This document shows, in pieces, positions 48,600-60,420 of a stretch of DNA of 64,000 bases. Position numbers and translations under genes: made by a program. The notes under the pieces were generated by a model. The model saw nothing but the letters and a program-made list of their open reading frames with translations, made no database searches and was not told the origin of the DNA. Positions within the stretch are counted from its first letter, which is position 1, and the number at the start of each line of letters is the position of its first letter. Origin of the DNA: Polytrichum commune (lineage: Eukaryota > Streptophyta > Polytrichopsida > Polytrichales > Polytrichaceae); contig OX485805.1 of the NCBI GenBank assembly GCA_950295325.1, forward strand, positions 18,525,501 to 18,589,500, in the 5' to 3' direction.

Positions 48600-48790
48600 G
48601 AGATTTGGTTAGATTTGGTTAGGTGTGGTTAGGTTAAGTCAACACAAATAAAGAGGCCTATAGGCACATTGCAGAAGAAAGACATTTTGATAATGGTTAA
48701 ACATATTGTTCAGTGGAGCTCCAGAAATTATGACGAAGATGGTTACACTTCCTCCATTTGGACTTGCTACTCATGTGGTACCACAGTCCG
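48600..48790 (+). repeat. Dispersed repeat H
   Basis: GTGTGGTTAGGTTAAGTCAA, AAAGACATTTTGATAATGGT, TGGAGCTCCAGAAATTATGA and a GGACTTGCTACTCATG tail. Confidence 0.55.
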
Positions 48791-49175
48791 GGGAGTTCTA
48801 AGGTAGATGGTGCTTAATGAACCAACACTTTAAGCTATTGCACATACATATGGCTACATGGTTGATTATAAACATATATACACATATTAGCCTTTGTTCT
48901 AAACATAGGAGGACATCGGGTTGTTGGCATTACGAACGGACACTCTATTCACGCCGGCCCCTCAAAGGGACCGGAGTTTCTATCTATCTATCTATCTGAA
49001 CATAGGTATCAAGAAAGAAAACATATTTTTAGCCTCAATTAGATATTTGATGAATATTCAAAGTCAAAATCACTAGCTTCCTTAAATTAATATATAGACC
49101 ACTGTGTATGACGACCTTAGATATGATGACGATCCCCACTCTCATTGCCTAGAACCAACACAACATAGTTGAGTA

Positions 49176-50220
49176 CACCCTAACCTTGATAATGTCACAC
49201 CCTCCGTTTCACCAAAAAGTGTGATATAAACAAGGTGTGACATACTTGATAATGTCATATTTTGTGCATAATGTGATATTATCAAAATATATGTAGAAAA
49301 TCAAAATATAATTACAATTTTTTAAAAAAAACAAATACAAGACTTCAATGTTTTTGAATGTAAAATCTAATTCAAAATTGTGAATAACAACAAGAGCACA
49401 TCATAATGTGTCATTGAGATCAGGTAAAGACCTCTCACTAGAGACAAAGAAGCTTCTAATGTCACATTGTTTTGTTGATGTTAAATGTGCAACACCAATT
49501 CTAATGAGTTTGTAATGGATTTTTCCATTTCTAACAACTCATGAGTGCTGAAAATCTGAGAACCTTGGCTAGCCATAAAATTCAAAACATCTTTAGCATA
49601 TTTTTGTGCATCGCTTAGCTTCACTACTTTAGACTCATCATCACTGCTATCAACAATCAATGGGTCCACTTCCATGGAATCAAGAACTTGTTCGCCATCT
49701 TGCACTAATTGCACAAGCTCCTCATTAGAAAATTCCACCTCAAAATCATCTTCACCTTCCATGTTTATGTACTCCAAAGGACAAAGCTTTTCTACAGGCT
49801 TGCCTTCAACATCCAAACCCAAATTTAATGCGGCGATGAGTCTACCCAATTCCAAAGTTGCTTCCTCCATTTTGGATTGAGCATTTGGACTCCGAAACAC
49901 GTACCAAATTTGAAATTACACAAGGCATCCCACTATGCCGAAAGCATTGAATGAGAGCTCATTCAATGACCCCCAATATGCTTTGCTTTAGCCCATGCTC
50001 ACCCATGAACAATAATATCGAACCCATGCCCACCCATACAATCCATCCATACTTGATATTATCACATTACACTACGGATTTTGAAAAAAAATAGTGACAT
50101 TATCAAGGGTGATAGGGATAATAACAAGGGAGTTTTACACTATGAAAATCGGTTTCAAACTTTTAGGTGACAATATCAAGGTGTTCTATTAACAAGGGTG
50201 ACATTATCAAGGTTAGACTG
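49176..50220. mobile_element. Tigger/pogo-like deletion derivative, copy 2
   Basis: Same ends as copy 1 (CACCCTAACCTTGATAATGT and inverse of CAGTCTAACCTTGATAATGT), flanked by TA (49174-49175, 50221-50222). It is about 92 bp shorter; the deletion removed the TIRNCWRK coding part. Otherwise it is nearly identical to copy 1, so both moved recently. Confidence 0.88.
49481..49900 (-). pseudogene. Tigger/pogo-like transposase tail, copy 2
   Basis: Encodes the same acidic tail (KMEEATLELGRLIAALNLGL, SMEVDPLIVDSSDDES). It lacks the upstream signature because of the deletion, and a 1-base loss near 49517 shifts the last residues out of frame. Non-functional. Confidence 0.8.
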
Positions 50221-50222
50221 TA

Positions 50223-51181
50223 CTAGACCCAAACTACATCAAAGCCCAAGTAGTAATGGTACACAAAGCCACATGGCCACCTCCATGATCCCATCTAGTT
50301 TGCTTACAAAACCATCACCTTGCATCTCGGGAACCAACCCCCTTGCATCCTGGGAAATGACCCCTTTGTGCTTTGTGGACTTAGCTCCTTGGATTTGTGA
50401 ATAGAATGGCTAGAAAAGGCATTGACAAGCCACCCTAATACCACCTTGAACCAACCCAAGATAGAGTGGAGCCCATTACCTACCCTACATGAAGGTAGTG
50501 AAGATTGCTATGAGGTGGCACCATTAATGGCACCTAAAACTGTCACTTCATGGGCCCAAACACTCTTACATCACGGAAAACAGTTCAAGGTAATGAAATG
50601 TTGGCAATTGGGAGGTGTTTATAGGTGTTGATTTTAGGTGGGGTGTTGGTTTTAGCACCCTCTACCTTATACAAAAATCGGTACATTTCCGACCTTTCAC
50701 AAAGGCGTTTGGATTTTATTCTATTTACTCAGAAGCTATCTAAAGCCAATTTTTATTCTTGGTTAAATTCAAATATTTACCTTTATCATTCAGTAATTTT
50801 TTGATTTTTGAATTTCACTTCGGTATGTTTCCGAAGTCAGATTTTTTTTAAATAAAAAATAAATTAAAGAAAATTGGTGTTATGCTTTTAAGGGGGTGAA
50901 CTTGTATTGATAGAAATTCCAAATATCCTTGGAAGGATTTGAACCTTGCCAAGCCCCCACCAACTTGGGGCCAAGGATTTAGCCTTTCAAAAATGTATAA
51001 ATCCAAAGGAATTTATATATTTTTTAGAAGTTGGTTAGTACAACAATACATGCAACCTTTAAATATTGGTATCCTCATAATTAGAAAATATAACTAAAGT
51101 TACTGAACAAAATGAATCATTTGTAGAATACACATGATGTTTAGGATTAGCATATAAGAATTAGTACTTGGTTTCAATTTT
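50223..51181. other. No gene seen
   Basis: AT-rich transition into the hAT remnant. No supported gene or element ends. Confidence 0.35.
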
Positions 51182-53310
51182 TCATAGATGAATTGTTTTG
51201 TCAATAATATTGTCAAAGCTCTTATCTGACCCTTCCAAAGAAATTCTAAACATAGCTTCCAAATTTTTACTTCCAATCTTATTTTTTATTTGTATTTTAG
51301 TTAAGTTTTGGATGCTAAATACCCTCTCATAAATGGCTATTCATATACAATATAGTTTAGCTAAACTAGTAAGAACAAACAAATTAGGATATTGGGTTTG
51401 CAAATAATGATTCTATGTAATTATGTTCCATAAATCTCTTTAAGTCTTATCTTCCATTCGGTGGTAGCCTACAATTTGAAAGCTATTAACGCTTACGAGT
51501 CATCACATTAATAAAAAGGGGATTTTTAAATCATTTTGGAAGCAATCATGTCCATTCTAAGCTAGTAACTTCTCTAATTCAATCTCACCCCAATTTAAGA
51601 GTCTTATATGCTTTGAAGGCATATTAGTAGGATTTAAGATTTTAAAACATGAAATGAAATTTTATTCTATAAATCAATTATCCAAACTTACACTAACAAC
51701 CTCTGCAAATATACATTGAAATTTATGTATTTTTTCAATGTATTTTCCTAGCGTAGACATGATTTAATATAAAAGGTCGTGAGAAAACAAAATTCAACAA
51801 AATAATTCAAATCCTCCACTACGTAAAGCAACCCTAAATTACGAGTGTCAAAGTTCTATTGTAGTATTTTTTTATTCTTTAATTTCAATTTTTTTGTCTC
51901 AGACCTTTAGAGGTTTAAATTTATTCAAGTCTAGTTCTTCTCTTCTTCAATTCTAACCACTTCCGACCTCGATCATCCCTACCCTTTATTGAAAAAGTTG
52001 CTGCTACGTATTCAATAATTTGAAATGTTATTATTATTTTATTTTATTTTATCGATTAATAAAAATATTTTCTTATAATTCATTTAGTTTTTGTTCCTTG
52101 TGTTGAAGTTGTACTATATACATCTTTATTTGTTTGTAAAGCATAATTAGTTTTTATAAAATATTACATTAGTTAGTGATTTTATACTGAAAAAAATAGT
52201 AAACTTTCAAAGCCTACTACATCTTGCTTTCAAGTCTAATTATAACAAATCTTATATACATAGATAGTTATTGATTTATTCTTTCCAACAAAATCAGTCT
52301 TATAAAAATTTATAACTTTCTTTAGAAATTATATGTATTTCCGTGAGACAACTTTTGTTTTGATACTACTGACTTTGTAGTTTTATCCCGGCTTGCTAAG
52401 GCATCAGTTTTCTATGCATTTATATTTGAAGGTAAATATTAAAGTTATCATTCTATTCTAACTAATTTTGTTTTATTTTCAAAATCAAACTAAAAATTAT
52501 AAGCATTTTCATGAGGCAACTCATAAAATATGCAATCATCATCTTTTATTTTAAATAATTAGAGATTTAAAAATATCACATTAGTTTTCAGGCCACTTTG
52601 TATTGTATTTTAGTTAAAAAATAAGTTGAATAAGTTTATGTTATTTTTCAATCTTGTAGATATTCCACCATGAGAATCCACTATGGTGCTAACACCATCA
52701 TTGCCAAAAGCCATATATTTGCATAAATCAAGCTCCCAAAATTGTAAGTAGTTGGTTAAAAAATAAAAAATAATAATAGTATATTTTTTCTACCATTGAT
52801 TTCTTACAAACTTAAAAAAACAGTCAGAGACACACCTTCTTTTATAATCATAGCAAACACATCAAGGTGACCAACAACACTTATGACTGTAGATTCATCA
52901 ATCATGATATCATATAAAAGAGAATTTCAAATTCTATATATAATTTAAAAATATATATATTAGACATGCATCTCATTAAATCAATACATGATTTCTTATC
53001 ATGGTATATAAATGTAATGAAAGAGGTCTTTATACCTGCAAGCAATGAACACAAAGAAGAAAATTTGGAATAAGGGAGGGATTGTTTTTGTATAAACTAG
53101 GTTGCACGAAATAATAATGTTAATGGTTCATCACATACACATTGTCCTTGTTTGATCGCTTTCTCCATCACTTTACCATCACTTTGTAAAGCCTAGGAGA
53201 ACTTCTTATGTTCATTACATGTAATTTATTTTTTGGATCCCTCCTTGACATAAACAAAACGTCCACCCTTCTCTTTGCAACCTTTGCAAAATACTTTTCC
53301 TAAATCAAGA
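51182..53310 (-). pseudogene. Decayed hAT transposase
   Basis: At the minus-strand 5' side (about 53310-53160), VFCKGCKEKGGRFVYVKE then ITCNEHKKFS shows a C2..C/H zinc finger of the kind that opens hAT transposases. At the 3' end (51430-51182), HYLQTQYPNLFVLTSLAKLY leads into ERVFSIQNLTKIQIKNKIGS and NLEAMFRISLEGSD, the hAT C-terminal dimerisation domain, ending in TGA at 51182. Stops interrupt it (for example TAG and TGA near 51405 and 51345). The middle is very AT-rich and not readable. Terminal repeats were not found. Confidence 0.7.
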
Positions 53311-54019
53311 GAAAAATTTAGCCAATCATATTGGCTATTACAGTGATATTTTCATATACCTTGTGCAATCTTGGCTTGAGAAAGGGGGGGCAAATTATTC
53401 AATCTATATGTCCCAGATGCTAAGGATTCTAAATCGTATATGTCAATATTTCAAGAATTGGCAAAAAAAATGCTTCCTTAGAGATCTCTGTCATTTTGCC
53501 ATACCTAGCCCCAAGCCCAGTATACCATCAATAATTACAGCAACTATAAGAATTCAACGACCGATACAAATAATAGATTAGTTTTTCATAATTGAATCAA
53601 TGAGAATTTTTCTTAGTATAATTACGCTTCAGACGCCTAATGACATGAAGGATCATAAGGAAACCAACCATGTAAGCAACTACCGTAATATTATAGCAGG
53701 TTCGTCACCTGGCGAACGAAGATTTATTTTTTTTGAAAAAAATGTTCGTTTGCTAAAAATAGATTTTTTTGAAATTCGTTATTTTTTGAGGAAAAAAAAA
53801 TTCGTCTTGGAACAAAGTAGATGTACCGGGATGACAACTTAAATTGATATTTTCATCCATTTGTGCCGGGTCCCCTTGTTGAAACTTAATTTTTTGCCCT
53901 AATCTTGCTTAACCTAAGTACTTTCACTAAACTTGTTGTAAATTGTATGTCTTTTCTGTTTGCACACTTGTATGTATTTGTTTTTTGTTGTGTGTAAGTG
54001 TACAAGAGAGAAATTAGCG

Positions 54020-55810
54020 ATGACTCCCAAGCAACAAAGGGTAGATTTTGCATTTGTTCCTATTACAAAAGAGGAGAGGGCGGTGGAGATAGAGAAGGAG
54101 TTTTCAAGTTTGGACCAGAGGTTAGAGGAGGAGCGCTCAAGACTAGGCAAGGATATTTTGAAACGACCAGTGGGGAGACCAAAGAAGACAGAGATGGTGT
54201 TGTTGAAGCCAAAACTTGAGAAGATGAAGCGATCAGGAAAGGTTAGAGGTTCCTACACAAACCGGTTTACTCCAGTTCTTTGGCCGCCTATTTTCAATGC
54301 AATGAAACAACATAGATACATTGTAAGAACTTTGAATTTCTTGAGGGCAGCTTACAAGAAACCAGAAGATCTCTCTAGTGTGTATGACAGTTTATCTAAG
54401 AATTCTATGAGAGGTTGGTTCCATTCAAACGGAGAGCTGAAAGATACATACAAGAGATGTGTAGAATTTGGCACTTACTTTGCCAAATCTGCTCAACATT
54501 GTCCAGTGTTAGAATCTCACCCTGCCTTAAAAGAAGAAATTTGCACAGTCTTGAAGAAGATGAGGATGGCAGGACAACCTCTTTATGCAGTTTGCATCCA
54601 ACCATTAATAAAAGCAATCATCCTCGACAAAGCTCCACAAATTCTTGAAGGTACACATTCAACAGCTTTTCGTGTCTCTTATGAATGGACCAAGAATTTT
54701 GTCAAGTCTGAATTGAATTGGAGTTACCGAGCATCAACAACTGCAGCGGAAAAATTACCAAAAGACTTTGAAGAACAGGGCAAAGCAATGACACAACGTT
54801 GTGCATATTTGGTGAAAGTTCACAACATTTCTAAGGAATTAGTTGTGAACTTTGACCAAACAGGGATACATTTAGTACTTACAGGAGAATCTAGGACGTG
54901 AGAGACAAAAAAAACCAAACATGTCAAGGTACACGGAGCAGAGGACAAACGACAAATTACTGTTACAATCTCTTCAGCAGCAGATGGTCGTTGTTTGCCT
55001 TTCCAAGTAATTTTCCAAGGCACAACCACAAAATCTCTGCCTAAGTTAGAAGGAGGGAGAGAAGAGTGTGAATTATCAGGGTGGAATATTTCCTACAGCT
55101 ACAACCACTGGTCTACATTAGAAACGTGCAAAGAGTTTGTAGAGAGGATTCTTAAACCTTACTTGGTTGCACAAATTGAGCTCAAGGCACTTCCAACAGA
55201 TCAAAAGATGATCTGGCTCATAGACTGTTAGAGTGTGCACATTAGCAAAGAATTTCGGGAGTAGATGAAGATTCATCATCCCGAAATTCATGTGCTCTAC
55301 ATTCCTGCAAACTGTACAAGTGTGTTTCAACTAGCGGATGTTGTCATTCAAAGGCCCTTCAAGTATGCCTTTCGTCAGGAATTCAACCAATTTACTATGG
55401 ATACTATAACAAAGCAACTAAATGGAGGATCAGATGTGCACATTGATTTCAAAATGTCCAAGCTAAAGCCTCACATTTGTCATTGGCTTTACAAGGCTTG
55501 GATTCATGTTTCAAGCAAAATCAATATGATTAGCAAAGGATAGGAGCAAGCTGGACTTCTAAGAGCATTTGACAGTGAGTTTCAAAAACAAGCTATGATG
55601 GATAATATGGTAAAACCATTGTTTAACAGCAAAGGAGAAGAAGGAGTGCAAGCTACAGATACAGAATGCAATGAAGAGCTTGACGTCGAAGTGTCTTTAG
55701 ATACTATAATGGAGAATAATTTGAGCAGAGTGGCAGAACTTTCCAAGACAATCAACTCAAATCGAATGACAACAATACGGGAGCTTACAAGAAAAAAAAA
55801 AATTCACTAA
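54020..55810 (+). pseudogene. pogo/Tigger-like transposase, interrupted by four stops
   Basis: A single frame of 596 codons. It begins MTPKQQRVDFAFVPITKEER (start chosen to match the derivative at 36580). It has an AT-hook-like RPVGRPKK and a helix-turn-helix region around FLRAAYKKPEDLSSVYDSLS. The catalytic D residues are in VVNFDQTGIHLV, WLIDC and CTSVFQLADVVIQRPFKYAF, the DDD arrangement of pogo enzymes. In-frame stops lie at 54899 (TGA), 55229, 55262 and 55541 (TAG). At least three occupy places where a Trp is expected, so simple G-to-A changes explain them. No frameshift was seen. It cuts and rejoins DNA at TA sites when intact; this copy is dead. Confidence 0.85.
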
Positions 55811-55884
55811 GTTCTGATGTAAGTTTTTCCCACTGAAGTTTTATTGCATTCAAATTAAGTGTTGCTTTAGTACATGTACTTACA

Positions 55885-55920
55885 CATCATCTATCTTTCT
55901 ATCTTTCTATCTATCTATCT
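55885..55920. repeat. ATCT microsatellite
   Basis: Run of ATCT/TTCT tetramers. A similar TATC run is at 48979-48998. Confidence 0.8.
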
Positions 55921-56446
55921 TCTTACACTCACAGACATGTCTATGTGCAAATTCAGTTGCTAACTTGCAAGACACATCACAAGTACAAAAATAGTCAACA
56001 ACAAACAAATTCAACATTTGCTTCAATTGTAATCTCGTTCAAGCTATCACCAGTTTTGTAATCACAAGCCCACGGCCCCTGCATGGTCATGGTCACGGCC
56101 ACAACATAGTTACGACTTATGTTTCTGCTGGATCAATTCAGCTTGCTAAACTGTTTTCAAGTTGATTCTTAACCTTTCAGGTAATTCTTTGAGGACAATG
56201 GGCCGAGAGAACGACTTATGTCTCCCTTAGGCAGGTCTGTGATGATTGGGATGCAGGCATGATTCTACAAATATTAGACCGCATGATGTAGGAATCAAAA
56301 AATAATCCATTGTTGTGCAGTACATCTCTTCAGAGGTCAGATCTTGAGTTGAGTAGGTCAGAAATTTCACGTACCAAGCTAACATCGACAATTTTGCGTC
56401 TCTCACTCTACAACTTTGAGAGCTGAAAGGACATGATTTGCATCTT

Positions 56447-57179
56447 ATTTGGCCCACTGAAATGCATTGTCCAGTGCTTGCAAGGATCCAGATACAAATG
56501 GCGCTAGAGGATTAGGATCAGAAGCTATTCACCAACCAACAGGGATCCTGACGGTGTTTATACCACTGTTTGCAAGAAACTCGAAATCAGCCTCTTGGAT
56601 GAATGTGTCTCTGTGCTTCTACACAGGCACCAATTCAAAGAGTTAGTGTCACTCGATGAACCCAATTTTTTAGGCCAAAATTTGACATAAATCTACCCTG
56701 AACAAAAAACCCAGCACATGCAGAGATGAAAGACAAAATTCTGCTAGTCTCTAGATCATAAGGTCAGCAGCCACTCAATGTTGCAACAGCTAATTCATGT
56801 CTTGAAAAAAATTAGAGAGTCCTAAGAGAAAATGTTTCATTGCTTTCCTAGATAGGTGATCACCTGTAGATGGGGATGACTGTCACAGGTGAATAAGGGG
56901 TACGCAGTCAAGTCTGATACTCAAAGCACCCAGGTCCTTCTAAGTAGTGCAAAGGTCAAATGTCTACGCAGGCATGTAAATCAGGTGGACAGATCACATC
57001 AAGTTTCAGGAGGTTCCAATACTTCAAGATACTGATGGTAGATTGAAAGTTCACCTTATAAATAGCTGGTGCCGCTGAACCCTAGCCATTGGCAAGCTGG
57101 AAGTCACCACCCAGGGCAGTGTCAACGGTCATCAGGAATGTAACATCATTACTAGTCCATTCGGGATCTCCTTCAAAGT
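56447..57179 (-). pseudogene. Captured GH5 glucan 1,3-beta-glucosidase fragment
   Basis: Two exons on the minus strand with an intron kept between them. Exon A (57179-57055, acceptor CTGCAG, donor GTGAAC) reads DPEWTSNDVTFLMTVDTALG then GDFQLANG. Exon B (56618-56447, acceptor GTGTAG) reads DTFIQEADFEFLANSGINTV, RIPVGW and GSLQALDNAFQWAK. Both are landmarks of plant GH5 exo-1,3-beta-glucosidases (cell-wall glucan hydrolysis), in the right order. Breaks: TAG after LANG and TGA where the second Trp of VGWW belongs. The homology fades after WAK. Confidence 0.75.
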
Positions 57180-57435
57180 CTGCAGTAAGTTGATTTAAGT
57201 TTTTTGCCTGCACACCAACGATGTGAGCTTATAATTCAAGTTTACCCTCGCTATATGCTTTGAGAATATGCAAATAGTACAGAAATACGCTTGATTGACA
57301 AGAAAAAACCGAAGTTTCAAGGACCTAAGAGGATACGAGGGGGAAGAGCACGTAAGTAATTTTTAAAACTAGGAAATTCAAATCCTTGTGTCATTGGTTC
57401 GAGAGCTTCAGTAACAGGATGAATCAAAGTCCTAT

Positions 57436-57735
57436 GAGACGAAGGACATCCTGTTGTTGGATGTGGCGCCTCTGATGCTGGGAATCGAGACCGTGGGAGG
57501 AGTGATGACAAAATTGATCCCCAGGAACACCGTGATCCCGACGAAGAAGTCGCAGGTGTTCACGACATACCAGGACCAATAGTCGACGGTGTCGATCCAG
57601 GTTTTCGAGGGCGAGCGCAGTCTGACGAAGGACTGCCACGAGCTGGGAAAGTTGGATCTAACGAGCATTCCTCCCGCGCCCAGGGGCACCCCCCAAATCG
57701 AGGTGACGTTCGAGATCAACGCGAACGGCATTCCA
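57436..57735 (+). pseudogene. Captured BiP (ER HSP70) fragment
   Basis: 100 codons from [20 protein letters not shown] through [20 protein letters not shown] and [20 protein letters not shown] to [20 protein letters not shown]. This is the start of the BiP/HSP70 substrate-binding domain (roughly residues 415-515 of a BiP). One in-frame TAG follows YQDQ, where Gln is expected. G+C and third-position GC are far higher than the surrounding DNA, which marks it as foreign to the element. Confidence 0.9.
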
Positions 57736-59056
57736 GGTCCTTTGCTATAGTTCTACAAGCTGAAGGGTGCAAAGAAAGATTGGATAGTAGCCGGGCAGCA
57801 TGCTTCTGAATGTGGGTTGTAAGGGGGGCAATGGACTCCCCCTTGGCTTTAACTGGAGGCGTTTTATCTTGGTGACCTCCATTAGAAGGCTCAGGTGAAA
57901 CATCCTCTCTCTGGCATTCATCCTGTTCAGCAGCTGCCCATTGGTCGAAGTCATCACAAAGTAGGAGACGCCTCAGCAGACATAAACCACCTGCCTCTAT
58001 GATCCGCTGTCTGCTGACCTGTTAAATTGATCCAGATTAGCAACCTTGATGGAACTCTCATTCATGGTGAAAAGGGAAAGCAGCAACTAAAACATATATG
58101 ACGAGCATGGGCTTTGAAGCGCAACAAACCTGGTCCTCCGCTATTAACTCCGTCAAGGCCTTCACAGCTCTGAGTGTAGAATATAATATGCTGCCTCACG
58201 GGCTGTTACCTTCGGTACACTCTCCTTATTACCAGAAGAATGATCTTGAGCTGGGGACATATCAAAGCCTAGTAAGTCCACCATACGAAGCTCACGAGCA
58301 CTTGCTGCAACAGCTTGATCTGTCACTTTCGTTTCTGCACTTGAATTTTCAGCCTCACGTGCAACCACTTTTGCAATCTCTGATGCAGCAGCTGTTGCCA
58401 CTCACACTCTCTCACTCTACAATCAGCCACAGTACATCTACACTTGATCAATAAACTCTCCTAATCCCAGCATTTTCCATAATTCTTTATCTCCTGATCT
58501 GAAGTATACTTTGGGTGAAAACAAGTGTGCATCTGCAACATGTTTTTTCGAACAAACACACAGTAATGCGTCAATAAAAGGCATGGATATACCTGGACAC
58601 GATCTCTCTCCCTGGCCTCGCTGCCAGTATTTGAAGTTCCTTTACCTCTTCCAAGTTTTGGCTTGCTTTCAGTTACTATGTCCATCAGAAGCATAGCTAG
58701 CCAAGCTTGTGAAATTGGAATGCATCCTTGTCCTAGGTTATTCACCACACGATTCAAAACACGGCACCCGCAAGATCTTGCCAAACTATCTGGCTTGTGG
58801 ATGCATACCCATCTCAGAAGAATGGGCGACCATTTTTTGCCCTCGTCTAAGGAGAGCCCTGACCCAGCAGCTGTAAGCACATCAAGACTCTGTGCAAGTG
58901 CCCCCTGCACACTATCAGCTGATTCTGTCTGCTTGGCAAGGTCTCGAAGCAATGGAAGGTCTCACCACCTCCTCGGCCTCCTCTGACTGTGGATCTACCG
59001 GCTCCGAAACTGGAGCTGCGTCCTTCTCAACCACCGGTGTAGGTGCCTCCTCCGAA
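57736..59056 (-). pseudogene. Captured SERAC1-like ARM-repeat gene fragment with introns
   Basis: Minus-strand exons in order. About 59056-58593: EEAPTPVVEKDAAPVSEP, a +1 shift, then LLRDLAKQTESADSVQGALA and SPILLRWVCIHKPDSLAR to a GTATAT donor. About 58400-58210: ARELRMVDLLGFDMSPAQ. 58172-58130: RAVKALTELIAEDQ. About 58014-57736: SRQRIIEAGGLCLLRRLLLC and HIQKHAARLLSNLSLHPSAC. Wording and order resemble plant ARM-repeat alpha/beta-hydrolase (SERAC1-like) proteins as I remember them. Only the ARM part is present and no hydrolase domain. It abuts the BiP fragment tail-to-tail. Confidence 0.65.
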
Positions 59057-59317
59057 CAACAGGTGGCTAACAACAGAATACCCTAACGGACTTTCCAGCT
59101 CCTAAACCGTGATAATAGGATCTAGTGCGCTGTACTAGCCTGTGAAACTTGTAATGGCCTGCGAACAGAGTCTGCTTCACCCAATTTTCTGGATTTTCGT
59201 TCTTTTCAGAATATAATTTTCCATAATTTCGTTCTTCATGGCCTGGAATTTCTGATTTTTTTCGTTTTTTTTTGGAATTATTTAAGAACGAACCTGCTAT
59301 ATATGGTGTTACGGGTA

Positions 59318-60143
59318 TTACCAGGATGCTCATTCACATAGGTAAATTTAATTTCAAGTTGAACGTAGATGGTGGGAGGTGAGGTTTAATAACCTACGAG
59401 AAGCGAGCTACTGCATAGGCCATGTTTGCTCATCTCTAAGATATCTAAGAACATGAGAACAAAAATTTGGGAAGTGTGAATTTTACATCTGCAACACCAG
59501 ATAGTTACTTATGATGCAAAAGCTAAGGAGAAGTATTCTGGAGCAAATTTGATCTTCCAAAATTCATCAAATTATGGAGAACAAGAACGAAAAGAGTATA
59601 GAAAAGCAGATAAATTCTGGAGAGTGGGACGTAAGACTAGTTCCAACAGCTGAGAATGATGCAGTTGAAAATACATTGTTTATCACTGAAAAACCGGCAG
59701 GACACACCTTCGATAAATAATGGAATAAATAAAACACAGGCAGCATAAAAGTTCTACATGCTCCAACCCTTTTGCTTTGAGAGACAATAACCTAAAGATA
59801 TGCATATGGAATTCTCTTGACAAGGAAACGTATCAACTACATTGGGCTGTAGTAAGAAGTTTTTAAGAACCAAACAGGTTATCTTCATTTACTATCCTCA
59901 CTAGAATGCACTACAGAATTGAGTTTGTCTAATTTCCAAGATTTCTACATGGAACATGAGTGGAGAAATCTACATAGATATACCATATTGCTCCAAATGG
60001 TATCCCACACTAACTACACATAGACAGTGTAGTCATACAGCTGTTTTACATCATCTTCACAACAATGGAACTGAAAGATTTATCAAGTGAAAACTCATGA
60101 AGTTATTCGTCAATTTCAGAACCCAATAAGTTTCTGCGAAGAT
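59318..60143. other. No gene seen
   Basis: AT-rich unique-looking flank of the pogo element. Confidence 0.35.
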
Positions 60144-60420
60144 AAAAGTTACAGAGTTGCCGAATTTCAAGACGCAGAGTTGCCGAACTTACAGTCTAAA
60201 GTTGCACTTATAGTACAAAGTTGCAAAACTTATAGAGTCGCTAAATTTACTGTGCAGAGTTTCCGAACTTACAGAGTTGCCGAACTTACAATACAAAGTT
60301 GTTGATCTTAAACTACATAGTTGCCAACTTACAGTACAAAGTTGCTGAACTTACAAAACAAAGTTGCTGAACTTATAGAGTCGCCGAACTTACACTGTAG
60401 AGTTGCCGAACTTACAGACG
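60144..60420 (+). repeat. AGTTGCCGAACTTA minisatellite, about 13 units
   Basis: Units of 17-24 bp of the form RAGTTGCYGAACTTACA. Variants are AGTTGCAAAACTTA, AGTCGCCGAACTTA and AGTTTCCGAACTTA. It reads open on the plus strand for about 55 codons (VAELTIQSC-like), which is probably a by-product of the repeat. Confidence 0.85.

Larger units (their letters stand above)
53683..59315. mobile_element. pogo/Tigger-like transposon with captured host gene fragments
   Basis: Left end CCGTAATATTATAGCAGGTT plus CGT, right end (inverse) CCCGTAACACCATATATAGC plus AGGTTCGT, with TA on both sides (53681-53682 and 59316-59317). The subterminal T-rich and TTCGTT-containing sequence matches the 625-bp derivative at 36250. 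Contents in order: transposase (+, 54020-55810), GH5 glucosidase fragment (-), BiP fragment (+), SERAC1-like ARM gene fragment (-). 5.6 kb in all. The ends are diverged from each other, so the exact tips could shift by a few bases. Confidence 0.75.

Noticed and set aside
56170-56445. Frame RRKIVDVSLVREISDLLNSR downstream of the GH5 fragment
   Set aside because: Looks coding and may be a fourth captured fragment, but I cannot identify it and it has stops, so it is not listed as a gene.
60144-60420. CRISPR array
   Set aside because: Units are short, degenerate and without unique spacers; it is a minisatellite.
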